Part shown: one piece after another, positions 36,684 through 45,786 of the stretch
Layout of the letters: each line of letters begins with the position of its first letter
How positions within the stretch are numbered: position 1 is the stretch's first letter
NCBI RefSeq assembly: GCF_009762775.1
Contig: NZ_CP046401.1
Span: 5,468,001-5,532,000 of the forward strand
Direction of reading: 5' to 3'
Length of the DNA: 64,000 nt
Origin: Maribellus comscasis
GTDB taxonomy: Bacteria; Bacteroidota; Bacteroidia; Bacteroidales; Prolixibacteraceae
Made by a program: the position numbers and the translations under genes
The notes under the pieces: generated by a model
Database searches by the model: none
What the model saw: only the letters and a program-made list of their open reading frames with translations
What the model was told of the DNA's origin: nothing

Positions 36684-37358
36684 ATGCATCCCAAGTATTT
36701 TGAATATATCGTAGTTTATTTGTCAGTTATAGTTGTGTGCGTATTATTAGGTGCTCTTGCAAGGGTATTTGTTATTAGCATTGGGGTTGATGAATTTACT
36801 GCAAATATCGTATTTGGAGCAGTTACGGCTCTGGGAGTGATAGCTTATGCTGTTCTTACTCTTCTTATCGAAGGACTTTTTATCGCAACAGTAAAAAAAC
36901 TGTTCCCGCAAAAGAAACTTTCCAAAACATTTGAAGGACAAGCCACCAGAATTGAAAATTTCGACAAAATTAGGTCAGAACAACAACAACAGATAGATAA
37001 CAAAGAGCAGGACAATAAAGATATTGCTATTAAATACGCACAAAAGGAATTTGCTCCTTATACTTCAGATGAAGATTTAGCTTTGCTTAGTCAGTATATA
37101 GGTTTTTACTCCGAAAGGAAATTGTTGCAGATTAGCCGGGCTGTTAAAGTGAAAGAATTAGTGAGTCTCGATATTTATCATTTTGGGTGGAATATTTGGA
37201 ACCATTTCAAAATAGGCAAACAGATAGATATCGCTTATTTCCTCAAAAATGCATTTCCCGATATTCTCAAAGATGTTGAAATCGAAACTATCAAACGACA
37301 CCTAAAAGACGACGAGTTGAAAGGTACTATTAAAATACAGAAGAGCCTTTCTGTATAA
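36684..37358 (+). CDS. Hypothetical membrane protein of the mobile element
   Basis: A 224-residue protein with two hydrophobic segments near the N-terminus (about residues 8-30 and 39-70), then a Gln/Lys/Asp-rich coiled stretch (about 90-115) and a soluble C-terminal domain with YTSDEDLALLSQYIGFYSER. I do not recognise a family. Homologous-looking proteins of this length are usual between integrase and mobilization genes of Bacteroidota elements, so it may have a maintenance or transfer role. Confidence 0.6.
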   Translation: MHPKYFEYIVVYLSVIVVCVLLGALARVFVISIGVDEFTANIVFGAVTALGVIAYAVLTLLIEGLFIATVKKLFPQKKLSKTFEGQATRIENFDKIRSEQQQQIDNKEQDNKDIAIKYAQKEFAPYTSDEDLALLSQYIGFYSERKLLQISRAVKVKELVSLDIYHFGWNIWNHFKIGKQIDIAYFLKNAFPDILKDVEIETIKRHLKDDELKGTIKIQKSLSV

Positions 37359-37471
37359 CAACAATCACAATTTCTTATAATCTTCAGTGTTTTGAGCGTG
37401 TTTCTCATGTGAAGTAAAACACAACGAAAACACCTGTTTCATTTGCACCATAACCATTAAAAACGATAGTT

Positions 37472-37825
37472 ATGAATGCAAATGAAATTTCTTTTGAAAA
37501 TCTGCCGAAGGCAGTAGCCCATTTAGTTAGCGAAGTGGCTGAAATCAAATCTTTAGTAGAAAAAAGGCAGGTACCTGTTGTCCCTCAGAAGCGTATCCCT
37601 ATTGGAATCGAAGAAGCTTGTCAACTTATTGGCAAAGCTAAACCAACCGTTTATGCACTTGTCCGTAAACGACTACTTCCCTGCTACAAAAACGGAAAGA
37701 AACTCTACTTTTTTGAAGATGAGCTGTTGGAATGGATTTCCAAAGGCAAAAAGAAAACTTTACAGGAAATCGAATCAGAGGTAGAAGCAGATTACAAAAA
37801 ACATTTCAGAGGAACAAGAAAATGA
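37472..37825 (+). CDS. Helix-turn-helix (excisionase-type) DNA-binding protein
   Basis: A 117-residue protein. A short helical N-terminus (15-35) is followed by an HTH_17 domain at about 48-95: IGIEEACQLIGKAKPTVYAL and KRLLPCYKNGKKLYFFEDEL. This is the usual excision/regulatory protein placed before replication genes in Bacteroidota mobilizable elements. The stop overlaps the ATG of the next gene (ATGA), so they are coupled. A 7-base inverted repeat (GTGTTTT at 37387, AAAACAC at 37416) lies upstream and might be its operator. Confidence 0.82.
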   Translation: MNANEISFENLPKAVAHLVSEVAEIKSLVEKRQVPVVPQKRIPIGIEEACQLIGKAKPTVYALVRKRLLPCYKNGKKLYFFEDELLEWISKGKKKTLQEIESEVEADYKKHFRGTRK

Positions 37826-38214
37826 ATCTGTTTGACTTATTAGCCAATTTTTGGCGAGTGGACGAACAGAAAAACTTTACCGGAAACGAAACCCGTTTGT
37901 TTTTCTTTCTGATTCATTTGGCGAACCGCTCGTTTTGGCCGGAATGGATTGAATTTGCAGATAAAAAAATGGTGGTTAATGCCAATATCTCGCTGCAAGT
38001 GTTGAAGTCCGCCAGAGAGAGGCTGAAAGAAGCCGGGCTTCTAAACTATATTCCCGGGGGCGGTTTTAGGGTCAAAACTAAGTATCAGATTCTGACACCT
38101 AGGTCCAACCTTAAACTCTCATCTTACTATTTAAAAGCTAAAGACAATAATTTAAAAATTAGTTCTCATGGAGAAAAGAAAGGATTTGTCCATACAGGAA
38201 GTGATTTTGACTAA
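37822..38214 (+). CDS. Winged-helix-like replication protein of the element
   Basis: Starting at the ATG at 37822 (4-base overlap with the previous gene) gives 130 residues. The sequence starts MNLFDLLANFWRVDEQKNFT and includes ETRLFFFLIHLANRSFW and VVNANISLQVLKSARERLKE, a helix-turn-helix pattern as in DnaD-like or replication-initiation proteins. The adjacent DnaC-like ATPase gene supports a role in starting replication of the excised circle. The coding end overlaps the start of that gene by 47 bases. Confidence 0.65.
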   Translation: MNLFDLLANFWRVDEQKNFTGNETRLFFFLIHLANRSFWPEWIEFADKKMVVNANISLQVLKSARERLKEAGLLNYIPGGGFRVKTKYQILTPRSNLKLSSYYLKAKDNNLKISSHGEKKGFVHTGSDFD

Positions 38215-38893
38215 CAAAGAATTTTATCATACTGTACAAAAAGATGTCCATGAAATTATTGCCGGTGAAAAAGAAATGATACGGAAACATCGTTTATTTC
38301 TGCCACTTGCATATTCCGATTTTCAGAATTTGTTTATCTCATTCGGAACTATTTGTTTACTTAACCGGAATCAGAATAAAAGTTTTGTCATTGATGGGAA
38401 TAACGAATCCGTGATAAAACAACTCTATTATTATGCAACCAACAATTCCTCTTTTTCCGGCGATTTAACAAAAGGAATTCTATTGCAAGGTAAATACGGA
38501 TGCGGTAAAACTATTCTTTTGGAAACTTATTCATTGCTTCACAACCACATAGTGAAAAGGTTTTGTTTGAACTATCCTCTGCTTTTATTTATTAAATCAG
38601 TGGAATTACAAGAGCAAATCAGAAAACAATCGGTTAGTATGTTTGTTCGGCGGCCTCTAATCATCGACGAATTCGGGCGGGAATCAAAAAGGATTCAGGA
38701 TTACGGCAACATCATCCGTCCTATTTCTGAACTCCTGAGTTTGAGAAGTGATGCTGGAACACTTACTCATGGAACTACCAATTTTATTTTGAATACACTT
38801 TCATCGGATGAATTTTATGGCGGGATGATTGGCGACCGGCTAAAAACCATGTTCAACTTCATCACTTTGCCCGGTGAAAGCAGAAGAGTTTAA
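38168..38893 (+). CDS. DnaC/IstB-like AAA+ ATPase
   Basis: A 241-residue protein. The Walker A loop is GILLQGKYGCGKTILLE (about residues 97-113), and the Walker B region is RPLIIDEFGRES with the conserved Asp-Glu; a sensor-type TTNFILN follows. Such ATPases load the replicative helicase or help replication initiation of mobile elements. The ATG at 38168 overlaps the previous gene by 47 bases, unusually long for this element, and I see no later ATG that keeps the N-terminal domain. Confidence 0.78.
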   Translation: MEKRKDLSIQEVILTNKEFYHTVQKDVHEIIAGEKEMIRKHRLFLPLAYSDFQNLFISFGTICLLNRNQNKSFVIDGNNESVIKQLYYYATNNSSFSGDLTKGILLQGKYGCGKTILLETYSLLHNHIVKRFCLNYPLLLFIKSVELQEQIRKQSVSMFVRRPLIIDEFGRESKRIQDYGNIIRPISELLSLRSDAGTLTHGTTNFILNTLSSDEFYGGMIGDRLKTMFNFITLPGESRRV

Positions 38894-38918
38894 AGCCTCA
38901 GAAGAGCGACTTTTTTCA

Positions 38919-38962
38919 GCGGAGCAAGTTTGTGTTTCGGTCAGCCCGAAACCTTGCTCTGC
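38919..38962 (+). other. oriT-like hairpin before the mobilization genes
   Basis: Two nested inverted repeats: GCGGAGCAAG (38919-38928) with CTTGCTCTGC (38953-38962, one G-T pair), and GTTTCGG (38934-38940) with CCGAAAC (38946-38952). They form a long cruciform in the only sizeable spacer of the element, just ahead of the MobC-like and relaxase genes, the usual place for an origin of transfer. The nick site is not identified. Confidence 0.5.
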
Positions 38963-38999
38963 GAGGCAAAAACATCCCGCCGGTCTCACTAATTATTAA

Positions 39000-39374
39000 A
39001 TGCAAATTCAAATGAAAACGATAAAAAACAGAAACTCCAATGGCAGGCCAGCTAAGAAACCTTCCGAAAAGAAGGGCTATAAAATAACCGTAAAAATGGC
39101 TACCGAAGAATACTATTCGATGAAAGCTAAAGCTGGTTTAGTAGGAATTAACCGCAGCGAATTTATCCGTCAGTGCATCCGCTCAACTGTGATAAAACAG
39201 CGGTTGTCCCCAGAACTGATGAGACACATCCGCCAGCTTTCCGGTATGGCTAACAATGTCAATCAAATTGCCCGCACAGCGAATGCTGCCGGATATATTG
39301 AAGTGCACAATCATTGTCTTATTATGAGTGAACGCCTGGACAAAGTAATTAAACGCATTGAAGATGATTGCTAA
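39000..39374 (+). CDS. MobC-like plasmid mobilization protein
   Basis: A 124-residue basic protein. A ribbon-helix-helix-like region (KITVKMATEEYYSMKAKAG) is followed by the MobC block LSGMANNVNQIARTANAAGY. These accessory proteins bind oriT and help the relaxase melt DNA. It overlaps the relaxase gene by 11 bases. An ATG at 39012 could be the true start, as the first four codons add nothing conserved. Confidence 0.87.
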   Translation: MQIQMKTIKNRNSNGRPAKKPSEKKGYKITVKMATEEYYSMKAKAGLVGINRSEFIRQCIRSTVIKQRLSPELMRHIRQLSGMANNVNQIARTANAAGYIEVHNHCLIMSERLDKVIKRIEDDC

Positions 39375-40299
39375 AATTGTACAGGGACGTGGTTTCAGGG
39401 GAGTCGTGAATTATGTACTGGATAAAAAGAATGCCTGTTTGCTTTTTGCCGAAGGAGTACGCTTAAAGGATAAAGCATCCGTCATTCAAAGTTTTATTAC
39501 CCAAAGTAAATTGAAACCTAAAATATCAAAGCCGGTAGCACATATCTCACTGGATTTTTCAGTGCAGGACAAAGGCCGGTTAACCGATAAATTTATGGTT
39601 GGTGTTGCGCATGAATACTTAGCAAAAATGGGATATAAAAATACACAGTTTATCATTGCCCGACACCATGATACCGACCATCCACACATCCACCTGGTGA
39701 TAAATCGGATTGACAATAAAGGGAACCGGATTTCTGATAAAAACGAAAAGCTTCGTAATACAAAAGTTTGTCTGGAGCTAACGAAAAAACACGGGCTTTA
39801 CATTGCTTCTGGAAAGGAGAATGTAAAAGAACACCGGCTCAAAGAACCGGATAAAACTAAATATGAGATTTATCGGGTACTTCAATCAACCATTCCTAAA
39901 TGTCGAAACTGGAAAGAACTGGATGCAAAACTTCGAAAATCAGGAGTTACCGCTGAATTGCGAAAAAACGGGAGTACAGACAAAATCCAGGGAGTACGGT
40001 TTGGCAAAAACGGATATGAATTCAACGGCTCCAAAATTGACCGGGCATTCAGCTATTCTAAAATTAGTTACCAACTTGAGCAAAATGCGCTATCAATGGC
40101 GGCTCAATCCAAATCTGCACACCGGAGCAGTCAGAGCAACAATGAAGGTTTTTCGTATGCAGTTGGAGCAACGGTTTCTTCTTTGGGAGGACTGTTCGAC
40201 ATACTGAATCCGTCATCTGGTTATGATGAAGACCGTGCCGAATATTTAAGACAGGAGGCGCTGAAGAAAAAACGAAGGAAGAAAGGACGCAGATTATAA
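39364..40299 (+). CDS. Relaxase / mobilization nuclease (MobA/VirD2 type)
   Basis: The ATG at 39364 gives 311 residues; a TTG at 39358 would add two. The N-terminal 150 residues form the relaxase domain with the metal-binding motif ARHHDTDHPHIHLVINRID and the tyrosine of the GVVNYVL region as nicking candidate. The C-terminus is basic and low in complexity (EALKKKRRKKGRRL). It nicks oriT and pilots the strand to a recipient through a helper transfer system. Neighbours MobC and oriT complete the mobilization unit. Confidence 0.92.
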   Translation: MIAKIVQGRGFRGVVNYVLDKKNACLLFAEGVRLKDKASVIQSFITQSKLKPKISKPVAHISLDFSVQDKGRLTDKFMVGVAHEYLAKMGYKNTQFIIARHHDTDHPHIHLVINRIDNKGNRISDKNEKLRNTKVCLELTKKHGLYIASGKENVKEHRLKEPDKTKYEIYRVLQSTIPKCRNWKELDAKLRKSGVTAELRKNGSTDKIQGVRFGKNGYEFNGSKIDRAFSYSKISYQLEQNALSMAAQSKSAHRSSQSNNEGFSYAVGATVSSLGGLFDILNPSSGYDEDRAEYLRQEALKKKRRKKGRRL

Positions 40300-40317
40300 A
40301 CACCAAAATCAATAACA

Positions 40318-40998
40318 ATGGGTACAGGCAAAATGGATTCTTCGGCAGTTTATACTTTGTTTGAAGAATTAAAACAAAAGATAGAGCAGTTAAGTAAAGG
40401 CGAAATTTCAGATAATCAAGCAAAGTCCAACTTTGACACCGAAGAAATTGTCTTATTGATGCACGATATACGTGAACGAGTAAATCAAAAACAATTTTCT
40501 CCTGAGCAAATAAAGGAATTGCAGAATATTCTGGTACAGGTTGCGGGCTACTCTCTGGGGAAAGTCAATGACAGGATTGGTACCATATTGACTGAATTAA
40601 AAGCCGTAGTTGTTCCACTTAATGAAAAGGTTAGCCGGTTACAAACTCCAACAAACATGGTTATTCGTAAGGAGCATGTTTTTGTTGTAGATTTTCGGAG
40701 AAGCAAGACGGCTATAACTATTATTTCAATGGCTCTAATTATACTGCTTTCATGGGGCGGAAATATCTGGCAATTCATAAATAACAATCAACTAAAGGAT
40801 AACGACCTGAAATATCGTTATGTAAAAACGCGAGGTGAAGCAACCGCAAAAACATTGCTCCAACTTGAAACAATTTTTACTTACAGCAAAAATAGGGATA
40901 GCATCTCTGAAATCAGGGAACAGGTTGATGCTTACGAACGCATGGTTAAGGAGCGGACTGAGGAAATTGAACGAAAGAGATTGTTGCTTAAAAAATAG
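40318..40998 (+). CDS. Coiled-coil membrane protein of the mobilization module
   Basis: A 226-residue protein. Residues 10-110 are helical and charged, one membrane helix lies at about 131-152 (AITIISMALIILLSWGG), and residues 160-226 form a coiled coil rich in Glu/Arg. Similar proteins follow relaxase genes in Bacteroidota mobilizable elements. It may link the relaxosome to the helper channel; this is inference from position. Confidence 0.65.
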   Translation: MGTGKMDSSAVYTLFEELKQKIEQLSKGEISDNQAKSNFDTEEIVLLMHDIRERVNQKQFSPEQIKELQNILVQVAGYSLGKVNDRIGTILTELKAVVVPLNEKVSRLQTPTNMVIRKEHVFVVDFRRSKTAITIISMALIILLSWGGNIWQFINNNQLKDNDLKYRYVKTRGEATAKTLLQLETIFTYSKNRDSISEIREQVDAYERMVKERTEEIERKRLLLKK

Positions 40999-41084
40999 TG
41001 ATCATAAGATCATATTTTATTTTTATAATTGATTCGGTAAAAAACATATATGACTCTAATATTTTATACTACCTTTACTCTCGA

Positions 41085-41272
41085 TTTTGGTGCCGCGTTT
41101 TTCATTAAACGAAAAAACGGTGAAAAGGGAATCAGGTGAAAGTCCTGAACAGACCCGCTGCTGTAAGCTCCGCCAAAGTCTTTGAACAATACTCAGAACC
41201 ACTGTCCGTCATCTGACGGATGGGAAGGGCGTTTCAAAGATGGAGTAAGTCAGAAGACCTGCCAAGATTATA
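41085..41272 (+). promoter_or_regulatory. Cobalamin riboswitch upstream of the btuB gene set
   Basis: Conserved blocks appear in order: AAGGGAATCAGGTGAAAGTC, the core ACCCGCTGCTGTAAGC, a variable hairpin (GTCCGTCATCTGACGGA), GGGAAGG, and the 3' block AGTCAGAAGACCTGCC (41248-41263). In this RNA class, adenosylcobalamin binding represses expression of the downstream genes, usually by masking the ribosome site or terminating transcription. The leader to the btuB ATG is about 130 bases and includes further pairing segments. Confidence 0.93.
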
Positions 41273-41398
41273 GTTGAAGGCTTTCGAGGAATAAAAGCTG
41301 GCGACAAACAAAGGCAGAATCACTGATTTTGCTCCAAGTTTATCCCGATATTAAGGTCTTCGAAGGCTGTTTTGGTTGAAAAATTAAAATGGCTTTTT

Positions 41399-43387
41399 AT
41401 GTATTTTGTTAGGTTCTTTTGTGGGCTTGCATTATTTGCAATATCAATTGATGCGTTTTCACAAAGCAAATTAGACAGCGTTCAGCACATCGAAGAAGTA
41501 AAGGTAGTTGCCAATCGCTACAAAGAAATTATTCCTGCACAAACCTTGCAAGGTAAGGAACTGGAGCAACTAAACAGTTATTCTGTTGCCGATGCTATTC
41601 GTTTCTTTTCCGGTGTACAAATAAAAGATTATGGGGGTATTGGCGGATTAAAAACGGTGAACATTCGTAGTATGGGAACCAATCATATGGGCGTTTTCTA
41701 CAACGGAGTTCAACTAGGCAATGCACAAAACGGACAAATTGATTTAGGCAAGTTTTCGTTAGAAAACGTGGAAGAGATTTCGCTGTACAACGGACAAAAA
41801 AGTGAGATCTTCCAATCGGCCAAAGAGTTTGGTTCTGCCGGAAGTATTTACCTGACAACGCGCCGTCCACGATTCGAGAAAGGCAAAGATACAAATATCA
41901 AAGCGGCCATGCGAACCGGTTCTTTTGGGCTGTTTAATCCTTCCGTTCTTTATGAATATAAAATCAGCGAAAAAATAAATACCACATTTAGCGCCGAATG
42001 GATTAATGCCGATGGCAAATACAAATTCCGCTACCGGCGTGTTACCCCTTCCGGCGAGCTTGCATACGACACTACGGCAGTCCGGCAAAACGGCGATATC
42101 GACGCTGTCCGGCTGGAGGGAAGCCTGAACGGATATTTACCTTCGGGGTTTTGGAAAGTACAGTTATATCATTATGATTCGGAGCGGGGAGTTCCGGGCG
42201 CTATCGTAAACAATGTGTGGCGAAACGGTGAGCGTTTGTGGGATAACAATTCTTTTATCCAGGGCGTTTACGAGCAGGATTTCAGCCCGAAGTTAAGCTC
42301 CAAACTAAACATGAAATATGCTGTTGACCTGACGCATTACATCAATAACGACGATAAACTGATCCATGTTGATAATACTTACAGGCAAAAAGAGCTTTAT
42401 TTTTCGTGGGCAAATAAATATGCACTGCGTAAAAACTGGGATATTTCTGCGGCTTACGATTTTCAGTGGAATGGCTTGTCTGAGTTCATAAATGTTTCCC
42501 GGACAACGCACTGGTTCTCGGCTGCCACCGCTTTTACCGTGGCCAACCAGTTGAAAATTCAGGCCAGTGTTTTGGAAACCATTGTAAACGAAGAAAACCG
42601 CGAACGGGACACAGTTCCGAACAAACAGGTATTCACTCCGGCAGTATTTCTGTCGTACCAGCCATTTGCTGCAACCGACCTTGTTTTCCGCGCTTTCTAC
42701 AAGAAATCTTTTCGCATGCCTACCTTCAACGATTTGTATTATACCGATATGGGCAATGCTTACCTCCGTCCCGAATATGCAGAGCAATACAATCTGGGCT
42801 TTTTATACGATATCAACCGCGAAAACCAGGTTTTTGAATCGTTTCATATCGGAGTTGACGTTTACTACAATTATGTAAAAGACAAAATTGTGGCCTACCC
42901 CAAGGGACAACAGTTCAGATGGACAATGCTAAACCTGGGCGAAGTTGATATCCGGGGAATCGACCTGACAACAATGGCCACTTTTCTTATTCTGAATGAT
43001 TGGAGACTAACCACAAAGTTGCAATATACCTATCAGGAAGCGATTGATATAACCGACCCGGCCGACACGTATTACCGCGACCAGATTCCATACATTCCCT
43101 GGCACAGTGGCTCGGCCATTGCCATGCTTAACTGGAAAAGCTGGTCGATGAACTATAGCTATATTTATGTTGGTGAACGCTATAACCAGCAGGAAAACAT
43201 TCGCTACAACTATACACAACCCTGGTACACCAGCGATATCTCTTTTTCAAAATCATTAAAAATGAAGGACTTTTCTCTGAAATTTTCAGCTGAAATAAAT
43301 AACCTGTTAAGTCAGGATTACGATGTAATCCTCAATTATCCGATGCCAAAACGCAACTATCGTTTTCGCATGAGTATTGAAATTTAA
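41399..43387 (+). CDS. btuB: TonB-dependent vitamin B12 receptor (BtuB-like)
   Basis: The ATG at 41399 opens a signal peptide (MYFVRFFCGLALFAISIDAF) and gives 662 residues. A TonB-box-like IEEVKVVANR follows, then the plug domain (about 40-150, YSVADAIRFFSGVQIKDYGG, VNIRSMGTNHMGVFYNGVQL) and a 22-strand-type barrel ending in RNYRFRMSIEI. It would transport cobalamin or corrinoids through the outer membrane with energy from TonB. The cobalamin riboswitch upstream and the propeller lipoprotein gene 8 bases downstream support the substrate. It lacks the carboxypeptidase-like N-terminal domain of SusC-type receptors. Confidence 0.9.
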   Translation: MYFVRFFCGLALFAISIDAFSQSKLDSVQHIEEVKVVANRYKEIIPAQTLQGKELEQLNSYSVADAIRFFSGVQIKDYGGIGGLKTVNIRSMGTNHMGVFYNGVQLGNAQNGQIDLGKFSLENVEEISLYNGQKSEIFQSAKEFGSAGSIYLTTRRPRFEKGKDTNIKAAMRTGSFGLFNPSVLYEYKISEKINTTFSAEWINADGKYKFRYRRVTPSGELAYDTTAVRQNGDIDAVRLEGSLNGYLPSGFWKVQLYHYDSERGVPGAIVNNVWRNGERLWDNNSFIQGVYEQDFSPKLSSKLNMKYAVDLTHYINNDDKLIHVDNTYRQKELYFSWANKYALRKNWDISAAYDFQWNGLSEFINVSRTTHWFSAATAFTVANQLKIQASVLETIVNEENRERDTVPNKQVFTPAVFLSYQPFAATDLVFRAFYKKSFRMPTFNDLYYTDMGNAYLRPEYAEQYNLGFLYDINRENQVFESFHIGVDVYYNYVKDKIVAYPKGQQFRWTMLNLGEVDIRGIDLTTMATFLILNDWRLTTKLQYTYQEAIDITDPADTYYRDQIPYIPWHSGSAIAMLNWKSWSMNYSYIYVGERYNQQENIRYNYTQPWYTSDISFSKSLKMKDFSLKFSAEINNLLSQDYDVILNYPMPKRNYRFRMSIEI

Positions 43388-43395
43388 GCAAGAAA

Positions 43396-44547
43396 ATGAA
43401 TCGAATCATATACATACTGTTCTTTATTTTTCTGTTGTATTCCTGCCGTAAAGACGAGCTGGTTGTTCCCACTGAATACGACATTTTGCCTATCGAACTA
43501 AATTCTGATGCCGACCCTATTGGAATGTATATTTTAAACGAAGGGAACATGGGGAGCAATAAGGCATCTATTGATTTTGTGGACTTCAAAAATGCGTATT
43601 ATATCCGAAACCTGTATGCCGAAAGAAACCCGAATGTAATTAAAGAACTGGGCGATGTTGGAAATGATATTCAGATATACGGAAACAAGTTGTATGCAGT
43701 AATCAATTGTTCGCACAAAGTTGAGGTGATGGATGCCAAAACCGGCGTAAGGCTCGGGCAGGTGGATATTCCGAATTGCCGTTACATCCGTTTTTCGCGT
43801 GGCAATGCTTATGTTTCTGCCTACGTGGGGCCGGTAGCCATCGACCCCGATGCGCAGTTGGGGGCTGTTTACCGTATTGATACAACTTCGTTGGAAATTA
43901 CCGGGAAAGTAACAGTGGGTTACCAGCCGGATGAATTGGAGGTAATGGGCGAATACATTTATGTTGCCAACTCAGGAGGCTATCGTGTTCCGAACTACGA
44001 CTACACAATTTCGGTGGTTGAAATGTACGGGATGAAACAGGTGCAGAAAATACCCGTGGGCATCAATTTGCACCGCCTGCGCAAAGACCAGTACGGAAAA
44101 CTATGGGTTTCGTCGAGAGGCGATTACAACAGCATCCCTTCCAACCTTTTTGTGTTGGAACGAAAAAGCCAGAATTCAAACGAAATGGTTGTAACTGACA
44201 CCCTTGATATTCCGTGCAGCAATATGTGTATTCAGGGAGATTCGCTTTATTTCTACAGTACCGAGTGGAACGAGCAGGCCGAAGAAAACACAATTTCGTA
44301 TGGAATTATCAATGTAAAAACAAAAGAACTGGTTACCGACCATTTTATTACCGACGGGACCGAAAAGGATATAACGATTCCGTACGGGTTGCAAATCAAT
44401 CCTGCCAATGGGGATATTTATGTAACAGATGCTAAGAACTATGTATCCAGCGGAGTTGTGCACTGTTACAATCGCAATGGGAAACTTAAGTGGAGTGTAC
44501 GTGCAGGCGATATTCCTGCACACATGGTTTTCCTGTTTAAAAATTAA
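43396..44547 (+). CDS. btuG: BtuG-like beta-propeller surface lipoprotein
   Basis: A 383-residue lipoprotein. MNRIIYILFFIFLLYSC ends in a lipobox Cys; the next residues RKDE fit the Bacteroidota signal for export of lipoproteins to the outer surface. The mature part is a seven-bladed propeller (DUF5074/YncE type): GMYILNEGNMGSNKASIDFV, then repeated strands such as DIQIYGNKLYAVIN and ELEVMGEYIYVANSGG. Known BtuG proteins of gut Bacteroides bind cobalamin with extreme affinity and sit as a lid on BtuB. Gene order (directly after btuB) fits that role; the binding residues were not checked. Confidence 0.82.
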   Translation: MNRIIYILFFIFLLYSCRKDELVVPTEYDILPIELNSDADPIGMYILNEGNMGSNKASIDFVDFKNAYYIRNLYAERNPNVIKELGDVGNDIQIYGNKLYAVINCSHKVEVMDAKTGVRLGQVDIPNCRYIRFSRGNAYVSAYVGPVAIDPDAQLGAVYRIDTTSLEITGKVTVGYQPDELEVMGEYIYVANSGGYRVPNYDYTISVVEMYGMKQVQKIPVGINLHRLRKDQYGKLWVSSRGDYNSIPSNLFVLERKSQNSNEMVVTDTLDIPCSNMCIQGDSLYFYSTEWNEQAEENTISYGIINVKTKELVTDHFITDGTEKDITIPYGLQINPANGDIYVTDAKNYVSSGVVHCYNRNGKLKWSVRAGDIPAHMVFLFKN

Positions 44548-44551
44548 GCCT

Positions 44552-45778
44552 ATGAAGAAAATTATACTTGCACTGTTACTTGCTGCTTTTTGGTCTTCGT
44601 GTAAACAGGAAATCCCGATGGTTAATTTGGGAATAGATGATGTTTACACGGTTGAGCGGATGAAAAAGGTCATTCTTCACCCCGAATTTCCAGGTGAATA
44701 TCAGTGGAGTATGAAGAATACAAATGGCCAGGACTCGGTGGTTTCAACAGAGCGTGACTACATTTTTGTTGCCGAAAAACCGGGGAATTATTCTGTTAAA
44801 CTTAATATTATTGATTCTGAGAACCCTATAGAACATTCCGTTCAAATTGTTGTGTGGGAAGAAGAGGTTGCTTACAGTCGTTATGTTTCACAGGTTTTTG
44901 AATACCGCCCGGCCCCCGGTCAGTTTGTGAACACCATGCCCGAATATGAGGACGGGGATACTGAAGAAACAATGCGAAAAAAAGCGCAGGAAAGCATTTC
45001 CGGGAAAAATGATGTAATGGTTTCGCTCGGGGGGTTTGGCGGGTATATAACTTTCGGGTTCGACCACACTGTTGTTAATGCAAAAGGCAAAAAAGATTTT
45101 AAAGTCCGGGGCAATTCTTTTTATGCGGCTTCTAATCCCAACCCGGATGCACCGGCAGAAGGTGGTAGTTGCGAACCTGGCATTGTGCTGGTTTCTTTAG
45201 ATGAAAACGATAATGGCATTCCCGATGACGATTGGTACGAACTGGCTGGCAGCGAATATTACAAGCCCGAAACTAAACATGATTACGAAATAACCTATTA
45301 CAAGCCGGATGCTGATAAAATAGCCACACCACAACCCAACAGCCCGATTTCGGATACAACTTATATACGCTGGACCGACAACCTGGGGCAACAGGGATAC
45401 ATGGCAAAAAATGTATATCACACGCAGGATTATTTCCCGAAATGGCTGGATAGCGACCAACTGGCTTTCAATGGGACAATCCTGGCAAATAATGCTGTTG
45501 ACGAAAGTGCCGGCAAAAACGGTTCTTATTATGTTCTTTATGCCTATGATTGGGGATATGTTGACAATCACCCCAATGAATACGAAGATAAAATTAGTTT
45601 CGATATCGGCTGGGCTGTGGATGGGAATGGAAATCCGGTGCATTTACCCGGTGTGGACTTCATCCGGGTTTATACCGGTGTTAACCAGCAGTGTGGCTGG
45701 TTGGGCGAAACATCGACAGAGCTTGCCCGTGCAGAAGATTTACATATTCAAGACCCAACAATATTACCTAATCCATAA
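44552..45778 (+). CDS. Surface lipoprotein with PKD-like domain in the B12 gene set
   Basis: The ATG at 44552 gives 408 residues with a lipobox (LLLAAFWSSC). Residues about 25-110 form a PKD-like beta-sandwich (LHPEFPGEYQWSMKN, KPGNYSVKLNI). Residues about 115-395 form a second domain with YRPAPGQFVNTMPE, VSLGGFGGYITFGFD, DWYELAGSEYY and FDIGWAVDGNGN. The second domain occurs again inside the giant protein at 49319-56467. It lies 4 bases after the BtuG-like gene, so it probably belongs to the same capture complex; lipoproteins of this type accompany btuB/btuG in other Bacteroidota, as far as I recall. Ligand not known. Confidence 0.75.
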   Translation: MKKIILALLLAAFWSSCKQEIPMVNLGIDDVYTVERMKKVILHPEFPGEYQWSMKNTNGQDSVVSTERDYIFVAEKPGNYSVKLNIIDSENPIEHSVQIVVWEEEVAYSRYVSQVFEYRPAPGQFVNTMPEYEDGDTEETMRKKAQESISGKNDVMVSLGGFGGYITFGFDHTVVNAKGKKDFKVRGNSFYAASNPNPDAPAEGGSCEPGIVLVSLDENDNGIPDDDWYELAGSEYYKPETKHDYEITYYKPDADKIATPQPNSPISDTTYIRWTDNLGQQGYMAKNVYHTQDYFPKWLDSDQLAFNGTILANNAVDESAGKNGSYYVLYAYDWGYVDNHPNEYEDKISFDIGWAVDGNGNPVHLPGVDFIRVYTGVNQQCGWLGETSTELARAEDLHIQDPTILPNP

Positions 45779-45786
45779 TAATTCAG

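Larger units (their letters stand above)
34700..41000. mobile_element. Integrative mobilizable element
   Basis: A contiguous set of accessory genes lies between dnaK and the cobalamin riboswitch: two-HTH excisionase-like protein, tyrosine integrase, a membrane protein, HTH protein, winged-helix-like protein, DnaC-like ATPase, MobC-like protein, relaxase and a coiled-coil membrane protein, all on the plus strand. There is no type IV secretion gene, so it can be moved only by a helper. Codon and base composition are not strongly different from the neighbours. I found no convincing direct repeat at the ends, so the limits are approximate and its integration target is unknown. No cargo such as resistance genes was seen. 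Confidence 0.8.

Noticed and set aside
37387..37422. Inverted repeat GTGTTTT/AAAACAC as an operator
   Set aside because: The arms are only seven AT-rich bases; too weak to list as a feature without conservation.
34689..41085. Direct repeats as attachment sites of the mobile element
   Set aside because: Only a 7-base match (CATATAT) was found between the two edges, which is expected by chance in AT-rich DNA.
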